NCBI RefSeq assembly: GCF_040219335.1
Contig: NZ_JAVJSQ010000026.1
Span: 1-64,000, forward strand
Reading direction: 5' to 3'
DNA: 64,000 bases
Origin: Gimesia sp.
GTDB taxonomy: Bacteria > Planctomycetota > Planctomycetia > Planctomycetales > Planctomycetaceae
Shown here piece by piece: positions 1 through 9,100 of the stretch. The position numbers and the translations under genes were made by a program. Position 1 is the first letter of the stretch; every line of letters starts with the position of its first letter. A model generated the notes under the pieces. The model was not told the origin of the DNA and made no database searches. It saw only the letters and a list, made by a program, of their open reading frames with translations.

Positions 1-381
1 GCCTGCCTGATGCGCTACAGATTGGCTCAATAATTTTAAATTGACCTGAATCGTTCTGTGACCATCCCGAAGGACAATCACATAACATTCTGGCATCCAC
101 TCTTAAAATTTGGGGCCACCAACCATTTTGTCAAAGATCATTCATCAAAGCTGTCAGCTCTTAAGTGTCCATTTTTCATCGACAATTAAGTGCCTGAACT
201 TCAATGGGGACGCGGAGTTTATCGTGGATTTTCAGAACTGTCAACGGAGTGGCAAAAGTTTTTTTAATATTGTTCGAATTCAAGAATTCCATTCGTAGCC
301 CTGCGATTTTTAAACGGTTACGGTACTATCTGGTAATCAACTTTGATGCGTTCAGAGACCTTTTGGATTTTAGGAATTTTC
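1..381. other. Left-edge stretch without a recognisable gene
   Basis: No open frame here has convincing coding character: the short frames overlap one another and carry no recognisable domain or good SD sequence. The stretch is AT-richer than the gene that follows. It probably holds the promoter and leader of the aldolase-like gene at 382 and the tail of whatever lies to the left. Confidence 0.5.
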
Positions 382-1482
382 ATGACTCAGTCTGTTATTG
401 GATCACATAAGTTCGACCTCGACACTCCTGTACTCTGCATCGACCTGGATATTATGGAATCAAATATTCAGAAGATGTCCGACTATATTCTCAGCCGCGG
501 CAAGACCTGGCGGCCCCATGAAAAATGTCATAAAACCCCCGCCATTGCCCTCGCCCAGATGGAAGCCGGTGCCATCGGCGTGACCTGCGCCAAGGTCTCC
601 GAAGCCGAAGTCATGGCTGCCGCCGGCGTCAAAGACATCCTCATCGCCAACATGATTGTCGGCAAAACCAAATGGGAACGCGTCGTCTCTCTCTGTCGTC
701 ATGCCCGCCCCATCATCGCCTGCGACCACTTCGCTCAGATCGAACCGCTGGCGAAAATGTGTGCCGATGCCGGCGTCGTCTGCCGCATGATGCCTGAAGT
801 GAATATCGGCCTCAACCGCGTCGGCTCACGTCCAGGGCAGGACACTCTCGACCTCGCCATGGCCATCGATAAACTCGCAGGTGTCGAACTCGCCGGCATC
901 ATGGGCTATGAAGGGCACCTGCTGCAGGTTCAGGATCCGGAAGAAAAACAACAGAAAATCGAAGAAGCGATGCGAACGCTCGTCGGCTGTAAAACCGCCA
1001 TCGAAGCCAAAGGCATTCAATGCGAAATCGTCAGTGCCGGCGGTACCGGTTCCTACCAGATCACCTCGAACTGCGAAGGCATCACCGAACTGCAGGCAGG
1101 CGGCGGCATCTTTGCGGACCCGATGTACGTCAACAAATGCAGCCTGACCGGCCTCGACTACTCCTTAAGCGTCCTGGCGACCGTCGTCAGTCGCCCGGAA
1201 AAGGGACGCATGGTGCTCGACTGTGGTCGTAAGACAATGCACCCCGACTTCCAGCTTCCCCTGGTCAAAGCCTGGCCGGACGCCGAAGTCACCGCGCTGA
1301 GTGCAGAACACTGTGCCGTCAACCTGGGACCCGAATCACAGGACCTCAAGATTGGCGACAAGATCGAGCTGATCCCCGGCTACGCCGACTTCACCACGAT
1401 CCTGCACGAAAACTTCTACGGTTTCCGCAACGATCGCCTCGAAGTCGTCTGGCCGATCCAGGGGCGGGGCAAAATTCAGTAA
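382..1482 (+). CDS. D-threonine aldolase / D-serine dehydratase-like PLP enzyme
   Basis: About 366 residues with an alanine-racemase-type (fold III) PLP barrel. The N-terminal RPHEKCHKTP block (about residues 42-51) matches the RPHxKTHK signature holding the PLP lysine in D-threonine aldolases and eukaryotic-type D-serine dehydratases. The C-terminal domain has the GDKIELIPGYADFTT block, where this family usually carries an H-x-C or H-x-D metal pair. Here the His is Tyr while Asp is kept, so metal use may differ. The frame is open from a TTG at 343, but ATG at 382 fits the family N-terminus better; its upstream TAGGAA is only a weak SD. Likely role: retro-aldol cleavage or dehydration of D-hydroxy amino acids in the cytoplasm. 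The exact substrate cannot be read from sequence. The gene stands alone and faces a minus-strand membrane gene. Confidence 0.85.
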   Translation: MTQSVIGSHKFDLDTPVLCIDLDIMESNIQKMSDYILSRGKTWRPHEKCHKTPAIALAQMEAGAIGVTCAKVSEAEVMAAAGVKDILIANMIVGKTKWERVVSLCRHARPIIACDHFAQIEPLAKMCADAGVVCRMMPEVNIGLNRVGSRPGQDTLDLAMAIDKLAGVELAGIMGYEGHLLQVQDPEEKQQKIEEAMRTLVGCKTAIEAKGIQCEIVSAGGTGSYQITSNCEGITELQAGGGIFADPMYVNKCSLTGLDYSLSVLATVVSRPEKGRMVLDCGRKTMHPDFQLPLVKAWPDAEVTALSAEHCAVNLGPESQDLKIGDKIELIPGYADFTTILHENFYGFRNDRLEVVWPIQGRGKIQ

Positions 1483-1512
1483 GTTCCCCACCTGACCAAC
1501 ATGATCTAAATC

Positions 1513-1536
1513 TGAGCCTCGCACCGTCGAGGCTCA
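1513..1536. terminator. Hairpin between convergent genes
   Basis: A perfect 9-bp stem (TGAGCCTCG / CGAGGCTCA) with a 6-nt loop lies 30 nt past the aldolase-like stop and overlaps the stop of the minus-strand gene that ends at 1534. No clear T-tract follows on either strand, so termination is plausible from position but not proven. Confidence 0.5.
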
Positions 1537-1947
1537 GTGGATCATGGTCTGCAGGTGCCTGACCACATAGATCAGCACCGCCCCTCCGAGGAAGGCCAGA
1601 TTACAGAAGGTCGAGGTGACCGCCGCTTTCTTCAGCGTCGCGGGTAACACGAGCGCGAACAGAAACGTACCAGTCAGAATCATTCCCGGACAAAGTATGG
1701 CCTGCTCGACAACGTGGGGTACGTCCCATTTCTGCACATGCCAGATGATATTCAGAAAGAAGACCCCCGCCATATTGAACAGCGAGAGAAAGCCCATGAT
1801 GGAAAATGCTTTCATTCGCGATGGTTTCTCAATCGGGTCGTCTACGATCAGCCCGTTCGTCTTGTCTACGTAGGCCCGCAGCAGCATCCCTCCAACGCCC
1901 CCCCAGATCAGGATGGCCAGGAAGATATTGACGAGAAAGCGTTCCAT
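1534..1947 (-). CDS. Small integral membrane protein of unknown function
   Basis: 137 residues with about four hydrophobic segments (near residues 4-25, 47-68, 82-103 and 112-132) joined by short polar loops. This is a small multi-pass inner-membrane protein. I recognise no family motif. The loop after the first helix is charged (DKTNGLIVDDPIEKPSR), probably cytoplasmic or periplasmic between helices 1 and 2. The gene is monocistronic on the minus strand, convergent with the aldolase-like gene, and the plus-strand pair starting at 2218 diverges from it. Confidence 0.6.
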   Translation of the reverse strand: MERFLVNIFLAILIWGGVGGMLLRAYVDKTNGLIVDDPIEKPSRMKAFSIMGFLSLFNMAGVFFLNIIWHVQKWDVPHVVEQAILCPGMILTGTFLFALVLPATLKKAAVTSTFCNLAFLGGAVLIYVVRHLQTMIH

Positions 1948-2217
1948 AAAATCTGCTACCTGTTATGTAAAACTCATTTCTTTCCTGTCCCCGGCAAGCA
2001 TCACTGCAGAAATGCGTCTGGCTCCATGCTTGCGCCGCAGAACAGTTCAGCACCTTTTTCAGAATACAAAAACACACTGAATAAAAACACATTTCCGGTG
2101 TGCATTTTCAGGGAATGCCGGTAGTATTTCAGTAAAGAGAACGGTTCAGACAAAACTCCACAGTCGGCCCCTGCCCGCTCGTGATTCCCCTTGCACATCC
2201 AGTAAAGGAACTCGAAA

Positions 2218-2943
2218 TTGAATCAGCCTGACGCTGATCATCAGCTCGAATACGCACGCCAGATGCTGCTGTTGAATCCCCTGGAAGAAGCCGATCAGAT
2301 TCTGCACCGGCGGCTGCGCCTGATCAAACCAGCAACCTCAAAACAACAATTCGCGGCCGAACCTGACTCAGATCTCACACAGAAAGAGCGGGTCAGCGAA
2401 CAACTTGACAAGCTGAGAAGTTCGTTCTGGTCATTCGATGACAGAAAACTTCAGCAACGACTCAATGCCATCGACACCAGACCATTTCCCCAACTGGCGA
2501 TCTTTCACAGCAAACTCAAATCCGTTGCAGAATGCAGGCCCCTGTTCCAACAACTCAAAGCGCACCCCCGTTGTTTCCCGGAGTTTTATGACAAGTTCTG
2601 TAAACTGGTTATTGCCCCACCCGCCAAAGCGGTCGCGCTCCGCATGAAATTCCTCGAAGAATCCCGCCGCGGACTGTTGAGCCCCCGCTTCCCCAAGCCC
2701 AAAAAATACCGTCAGCTGGCTCAGATCATCAAAAAAGAGTTTCCCCAACTATACGAGCTGGAGAAAGTCTGGATCAATCAGCTGCTGGCCAAACGGAATC
2801 GGATTTCGACGCTGGACAACTTCTTCTGGTCAGTCAACAAAGTGGCCTATGGAATCACCTATCTGTTTGTGATGTTAATCCTGGGATTCATCATCGTTTA
2901 TGCAGCAGACTTTCTCAGCATGCTTTTGAGTTTTCTCGGCTGA
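2218..2943 (+). CDS. Unknown protein with C-terminal membrane anchor
   Basis: 241 residues. The first ~200 are soluble, charged and helix-rich; the last ~35 (from about residue 205) form one or two hydrophobic segments ending at the stop, so the protein is probably tail-anchored with a cytoplasmic body. It starts at TTG, supported by an AAGGA SD 8 nt upstream; the first internal ATG would discard more than 150 residues. No known domain recognised. It precedes the J-like membrane gene at 2969 by 25 nt, so the two are probably one transcription unit and may act together. Confidence 0.6.
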   Translation: MNQPDADHQLEYARQMLLLNPLEEADQILHRRLRLIKPATSKQQFAAEPDSDLTQKERVSEQLDKLRSSFWSFDDRKLQQRLNAIDTRPFPQLAIFHSKLKSVAECRPLFQQLKAHPRCFPEFYDKFCKLVIAPPAKAVALRMKFLEESRRGLLSPRFPKPKKYRQLAQIIKKEFPQLYELEKVWINQLLAKRNRISTLDNFFWSVNKVAYGITYLFVMLILGFIIVYAADFLSMLLSFLG

Positions 2944-2968
2944 GCCTAACCTTGCAGAGGAGCCGAAT

Positions 2969-4624
2969 ATGAGTGGCCCCGATGAGCCACAATGGGAATT
3001 ATTGCCTGACCGACCGGAAGATTTTTTCGGTCTGGAGGGAGATTACGATGTCCTCGATCTGAAACGGAAATACAATTCCTTTATTCGGAAATTCAAACCG
3101 GAAAAATTCCCGGAGGAATTCCAGAAAATCCGCGCCGCGTTCGAATCCCTGAACGACGCCCTCCGCTATGGCGAGCCCCTGCCGAGTTCACAACACCTGC
3201 AGTTTGACTGGTCCAGTGATACGGAACAGTCCGATTCCGAACTTCAGACAGAGTTGACAGGCTCACCCGCTGCAGATCCGCTCTACAATTCGTCCAGCGA
3301 AGCAACTGATAAAGGCCAGAAAACAGGTCTGCTGGAGCGACTCAAAGACGAACCGATCGACGTGCTGTATGCGGAATTGAAACAGCAGACCTCAAAATCT
3401 CCCTACGATTATTACGCGCTGGCCGTCTTTGCGGATCTGCTGCCCGAGACGAAAGGTAATTTTGCAGGCTGGATCCTGGAAGGCCTCAAGGTTCACCAGG
3501 AAGAGCCCGGACTGTTCGAATTACTGAAACAGTACTTCTCTCAGGAAATTCCACTGAAGGAACTCGCGTCCCTGTTGCTCAAAACGTCCCGCATCGTCAA
3601 CTCAGACCGCTTTTATTATCTGACCGAAAAAGGCTGGGATCGCTTGATCCGCAACGCGCCTTTCAAGATTTTTCGCAAGACACTCTCCAGCTGCGAAGCA
3701 AATTTACGCGACCATCGTGTCGACAACCTGCTGGTCTTCTATCTGCACATTCTGAAACCGGCCATCTGGAAAGCCAGTCAGAAGTGGATCGACCAGATCT
3801 TTGCTGAAGTCGACTCCCACTACGATGAACTGCCTTACTGGCTGGAACGCGAATATTACCTGCTGGACCTGCTCCGTCAGTACCGTGAGCAGCGGGACAC
3901 GTTTATCCAGGAGAGTGCCATCCGCGAGACCATCGACAGGGCCATCAGAAATTACAGTGTGCTTCCCGAAAGCGAAGCCGATCTGGCCTTCCTCGAATGC
4001 CAGCTTCTGCTGATCTCCTATGAAGACGATCTCCTGACGGAATTCCCCAAGCTGGACAAACAGCTGCTCAATCTGCGAATCCTCTGGGAACTCATCGCCG
4101 ATGATGTCTATGAGCGCGTGGAAGTCTATGTTGAATATAGCGAGAGTGAGCAGAGAGACTCGCAAATTCAGAAACTGGCCGATCAACTGTTTCACGAAAA
4201 TTATGGCCGTCGCTATCAGAACATCACCGAAATGACATCAACCACATACGTCCTGCTGTTTCTGGCTTCGATCATTTCCATTATCTATCTGATCTTTCGG
4301 ATGTTTTCCTCTTTCTGGTCCTCGCTGCTCTACATCGGCCTCATCGTACTGACCAACTTTATTTTCTTTATCCTCGCGGCCCTCTCCTCAAACTGGCTCA
4401 GAGACCGCTACTATCGCGCCGGCTGGCGGTTTGAGATCATGCGTTTCTTCCAGACCTGCTGGCTCCCCCTGGATGAAGTCGCCGAGGGCCTGGAAGCCCT
4501 GAACGGCACCAAAAAAGACGATATCGAATACGAAGAACTGGACGAAATCGCCAACCTCATGCGGCTCGACCCTGGGCTGTTTATCTACGTCACAGCCCAG
4601 CGATTACTGCATGCGAGTCACTGA
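2969..4624 (+). CDS. Membrane protein with degenerate J-like N-terminus
   Basis: 551 residues. Residues ~25-65 (YDVLDLKRKYNSFIRKFKPE then KFPEEFQKIRAAFESL) resemble DnaJ helices II and III, but the HPD tripeptide that activates Hsp70 is replaced by KPE, so it should not stimulate DnaK in the usual way. A long acidic helical region follows, then two adjacent membrane segments near residues 427-478 and a short C-terminal cytosolic tail. An AGAGGAG SD sits 6 nt before the ATG. It is paired with the upstream tail-anchored gene. Function unknown; a membrane-tethered scaffold is an inference only. Confidence 0.65.
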   Translation: MSGPDEPQWELLPDRPEDFFGLEGDYDVLDLKRKYNSFIRKFKPEKFPEEFQKIRAAFESLNDALRYGEPLPSSQHLQFDWSSDTEQSDSELQTELTGSPAADPLYNSSSEATDKGQKTGLLERLKDEPIDVLYAELKQQTSKSPYDYYALAVFADLLPETKGNFAGWILEGLKVHQEEPGLFELLKQYFSQEIPLKELASLLLKTSRIVNSDRFYYLTEKGWDRLIRNAPFKIFRKTLSSCEANLRDHRVDNLLVFYLHILKPAIWKASQKWIDQIFAEVDSHYDELPYWLEREYYLLDLLRQYREQRDTFIQESAIRETIDRAIRNYSVLPESEADLAFLECQLLLISYEDDLLTEFPKLDKQLLNLRILWELIADDVYERVEVYVEYSESEQRDSQIQKLADQLFHENYGRRYQNITEMTSTTYVLLFLASIISIIYLIFRMFSSFWSSLLYIGLIVLTNFIFFILAALSSNWLRDRYYRAGWRFEIMRFFQTCWLPLDEVAEGLEALNGTKKDDIEYEELDEIANLMRLDPGLFIYVTAQRLLHASH

Positions 4625-4804
4625 ACGTCATCTCCTGGAACACCGCTGTAAACGCTCTGGCTGAAGCCGCGAAATCAGTGTTTTTTAATTCAATTCACTC
4701 GAAATACTGTGAAAAAACTTTTTCCCTTGGCACTTCTCACACATCCCGATAACATAAACGTGCGCTGATGTTTAATGTTTCCCTCCCACCGGAGTCAGAA
4801 GTCC

Positions 4805-6181
4805 ATGAGTTTTCGCCAATCCCAGACAGGCTGCTCAGAGTTCCGGAAGTCTTTGAATCTGCAGCGACGTGATTTTCTCAAAGCCGGCGGACTCGGGCTG
4901 ACCGGTTTGACGCTCGCAGGACTGTTAGAGCACGAAGCACACGCTGGACCGGCAGCGAAGACGGAAAACTCGGTCATCATTCTCTGGATGCGGGGTGGTC
5001 CTTCACAACATGAAACCTGGGATCCCAAACCCCTGGCTCCCGCCGATTACCGCGGCGCGTTCGGCGCGATTAAAACCTCGGTCCCCGGTATTGAGATTGT
5101 CGATCTGATGCCCCGCTGTGCCAGCATCATGGACAAGTGGTCGATCATTCGCAGCCTGCACCATTCCAACGCCGGACATTCCGCCGGTGACCAGATCCTG
5201 TTTACCGGCTATCCCCCCGGAACGGATCCCACCACCAACGTCCATCCCAGCTGTGGCGCCGTGGTCTCAGAGCAACTGGGGCACCTGACTCCTGAGCTCC
5301 CTCCCTATGTCATGATCCCCCGCCAGGTACCGGGCACTGATTCCGCCTACCTGGGTGTCGCACACAAACCCTTCGAAACCCTGGCCGACCCGGCTAACGC
5401 AGGTCCTTTCACCCTGCAAAACTTCTCGCTGGTCGAAGGCATGAGTCAGAATCGTTTTTCCCGCCGCAAGGATTTACTGAAAGGGTTCGACCAGTTCCGC
5501 ACCGACCTGGACCGCTCCGGTCAACTGGATGCGATCAATGAGTTCCAACAGCAGGCGTTCGGCATCCTGAGTTCCGACAAAGCCCGCAAGGCCTTTGACC
5601 TGGACGCAGAACGGGACAGTACCCGCGACCGCTATGGCTTCACAGCCCGTTACGATCCGATGGATCCCCGGCGCTGCAGTGCGAGTGCCTTCTCACAACG
5701 GCTCCTGCTGGGACGCCGCCTGGTGGAAGCTGGAGTGCGTCTGGTCACTGTCGACTGCCGCTGGTGGGATACGCACGTTGAAGGTTTTGACTCGATGAAG
5801 AACGGCTTCCTCCCCCGCTGGGATCAGGCCTATTCGGCGTTGATCGAAGACCTCGATCAGCGGGGACTGCTGGAATCGACACTCGTCATCGCCTGGGGCG
5901 AATTCGGACGCACCCCGCGGGTCAATAAGAATTCGGGCCGCGACCATTATCCGAATGTGTTCAGCGCCGCAATCGCCGGCGGCCCCGTCAAAGGGGGACG
6001 CGTCGTTGGCTCTTCCGATTCGAAAGGGGCTTTCCCCAAGGACAACCCGAAAACACCCCAGGACGTCCTCGCCACGATTTACCAGCACCTGGGCGTCAAC
6101 ACCGAGAAACACTACCTGGATCATTCCGGACGCCCGATAGTGACGCTCCCCTTCGGTGAGCCGTTACACGAGCTGGCATGA
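4805..6181 (+). CDS. DUF1501 family protein, Tat-exported
   Basis: About 458 residues from ATG 4805, 10 nt after GGAG. An in-frame ATG at 4775 would place the Tat motif further inside. The QRRDFLK twin-arginine motif is at residues 20-26, followed by a hydrophobic stretch ending near EAHAG, so the folded protein is exported by Tat. The body has DUF1501 landmarks: WMRGGPSQHETWDPKP, RSLHHSNAGHSAGDQ, and the C-terminal WGEFGRTPRVN with GRDHYP, which resembles alkaline-phosphatase/sulfatase-superfamily metal sites. DUF1501 genes are very abundant in planctomycetes and often sit beside DUF1553/PSD1 cytochrome proteins; no such partner is present here. Substrate unknown. Confidence 0.88.
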   Translation: MSFRQSQTGCSEFRKSLNLQRRDFLKAGGLGLTGLTLAGLLEHEAHAGPAAKTENSVIILWMRGGPSQHETWDPKPLAPADYRGAFGAIKTSVPGIEIVDLMPRCASIMDKWSIIRSLHHSNAGHSAGDQILFTGYPPGTDPTTNVHPSCGAVVSEQLGHLTPELPPYVMIPRQVPGTDSAYLGVAHKPFETLADPANAGPFTLQNFSLVEGMSQNRFSRRKDLLKGFDQFRTDLDRSGQLDAINEFQQQAFGILSSDKARKAFDLDAERDSTRDRYGFTARYDPMDPRRCSASAFSQRLLLGRRLVEAGVRLVTVDCRWWDTHVEGFDSMKNGFLPRWDQAYSALIEDLDQRGLLESTLVIAWGEFGRTPRVNKNSGRDHYPNVFSAAIAGGPVKGGRVVGSSDSKGAFPKDNPKTPQDVLATIYQHLGVNTEKHYLDHSGRPIVTLPFGEPLHELA

Positions 6182-6199
6182 ACATAAATAACAGACAGG

Positions 6200-9100
6200 T
6201 TACTCGTCGTCCACGCGTTTAATCAACGCGTTGTAGTCTTTCATGCAGCGTTTCACCAGATCCTTGAGTTCCTGAAACTCGGCCTGGTTAGCCTGCGAAG
6301 AATTGAGCAGAGGCTGCATCCAGCCCTGCATCAGGTCGAACTGCGTTTCCAGCACATTCAACAATGAGCGGGGAATCTTATTGACCACGGTAATCCGGTC
6401 GTCGGGTTCCACAGCCGGTTTCTCAGCAGCCGCCTGCTGTGTTTCACGAGTCTGCAGTGACTTCTCAAACAGTGTCGTCACATCTTTCGTCCCCGAGCTC
6501 AGAGCTGCCTGGATGGCGCGCAGGCTCTCGGAGAGATTCTGGAACCGTTCCGCGAATTCGCGGGCATATTGATCCAGGTTAGTCTCTGTTTTCTCTTCTG
6601 TCAGTCTGCCGATGCCGGCGTTCATGGCTTCGCGGATATCCTGTAGTCCTTCGCCTACATTCGCCAACTGTAGAATCGCCTGTGCCATGCGATCTTCACC
6701 GCCCACACTCTTTAACTGCTGATTCTTACGGAATGACTTTTTGATGTCGTTCCAGCGCTGCAGCTCGGCTTCCTTCAGGATGCCCATCAGTTCCTTGAAC
6801 TTCAACAGGTTGGCTTCAGTATCCGAGGTCAGGGTCTGGGCATCGTTTTCGTAGTTGGAAACAATCAGCGTTTCCAGTTCCCTGTCATTCATCACCGCAA
6901 ATACCTTCTCAGCAATGCGGTTCATGTTTCGGTAGGACCCCTGCAGTTTGAACGCCGGTTCGGTCCGGTATTCGTCTGACTGGGCCGCCGAGCGGATGTA
7001 TTCGCGGTTCACACTCAAAATCACATCGCGAACCCGAATCAGTTTCTTCATCGTGGAAACCATCTCGTTCAGTTCTTCGACGGAATAGTTGCCTTCCAGG
7101 TCGCCGCGTTCGCCGGTTCCATCTTCGGCCATCTGAATGATCGTGTAAATGTCTTTCTGACTGCGTGACGTGAGCGGATTCAAAACCGGGTTGGAGGTAA
7201 TACAGTTTTCCAGGTAGCTCATTTCGAACGCATCCGCGTGTTCGCCAATCACTTCACCCAGGTTATAAATGTCGGCCCGGTTTGAAAGCATGTCGGGGAT
7301 CTGGAACTTTTCCCCACTCTCGGTATACGGGTTCCCAGCCATGACGACCGCTACTTTGCGTCCCCGCAGGTCGTAGGTCCGTGTCTCCCCTTCGTAGACC
7401 CCTTCGATCTTCCGCTGGGCGTCACACAGAGAGATGAATTTCTGCAGGAATTCGGGATTACAGTGCTGAATATCGTCCAGGTAGATCATCACGTTGTCGC
7501 CCATTTCCAGCGACAGGTTCAGCTTCTTCACTTCTTCCCGGGCCCCCGCATTCGGTGCGGATGCGGGATCGAGCGAAGTCACCTGGTGCCCCAGGGCCGG
7601 CCCGTTGATCTTCATGAAGATGATCCCCAGGCGATTGGCGATGTATTCCATCAGCGTGGTCTTACCATAACCCGGCGGAGACACCAGCATCAGCAGTCCC
7701 ATCCGGTCGGTTCGTTTATTCTCGCCCGCTTCCCCCATCTGCTTGGCCAGGTTATCGCCAATCACAGGCAGATAAACTTCATCCAGGAGACGGTTCCGGA
7801 CAAACGAAGTCAGCACCCGCGGACGAAACTCTTCCAGTCGCATCGCATGCCGGGCTTCGTCGACGATTTCTTTCTTGAGCGTGACATAGGATTCGAAGCG
7901 GGGCACTTTCACCTGCTGGAATTCATTCAACCGCTGCATGAACCGGTTATAGTGCAGGTGATATTCGCCCTGCTGAATCCGGGCATGCGAACCCGAGAGC
8001 CCACTGATCTGATCGGTCACCCGGGCATCGATCAGTCGCTGACGATCCAGTTTGCCCGCCAGCAGCAGTAAGGCAATTTCATCCCGGTAATCTCTGTCTT
8101 CATCGGAATTCAGATGATCCAGGTAAGCGCCGACCCAGTCCCGGGCCAGCAGAAACCAGTTCAGCGGATTGGCATGAGTCGCTTCGAGACTCTCCTGGAA
8201 TCGTTCCAGTGCGTTATTGTGTTTTAAGTACTTCTCAAATTCCTGGAACAGCTCTCCCGCCCGCTGACTGACCACGAATTGATTGCCGTGCACGAGTTCC
8301 TGGAACAGGTACTCTGCAGACTCGGGAACCAGCGCCGGTTCGAAACAATGCAATCGTTGTACGAACTCCGTCAGCTGTTGTTGAAGTTCGCTGATATAGT
8401 ACTGCTGTTTTCCGGTCTGTGGGAAGACCTGCATGATGCGACCAAAACCAGAGAGCTGCGATTCAAACAGCGTTTTCAGCTCCGGGGCACAGAAGTAATT
8501 CCAATAGAGATTAGACAGAGATCGGGCCGCAGGCTGGTATCGCAACAGTCCCAGGGCCGGCTTAATCTTGAGTAGCGATTTGACGAGCAGCAGCGCATCC
8601 TGATCGTGCACTCCCTTCACGTAGCCTTCGCTGTAGCGGGGCCCCATAAACTTCTGAATGAATGCCAGCAGTTCTTCATCGGTCAGTTTCACCACCGATT
8701 CCAGCGATGTTTCCGGATCGGAATCCAGTGAATTCAACAGCGTATAGGCCAGGTATTCAACGCGATAAACGTCCCTGTTTTCGGAGACCAGTTCCTGGTT
8801 CCAGACATCACGGGTCGCCAACAGCCGTTCGTCTTCAATTTCAGAAAAGAAATTAGTCCCCGTCAGATGCAGTTGCAGCACATCGTCCCGCATGACCGTG
8901 GTCAGATCCAGGGCCTGACGATTGACGGTAAAATTACGATTGCCCAGCCGGATGATATTTTCGCCATCAACAAACAGTTCCTGCTTGTCTTTCAACTGCC
9001 GGACCGCGTCTTCGCGAATACTCTTCAATCGGCTCTGGATGTCGTCGACCTTGACCGTGTCTTCCAGCTCACCCAGTTGCCGTACGATATCCCGCACTTT

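Noticed and set aside
7463-8071. 202-codon plus-strand frame inside the giant ATPase gene
   Set aside because: Antisense shadow; His/Gln-rich and no recognisable family.
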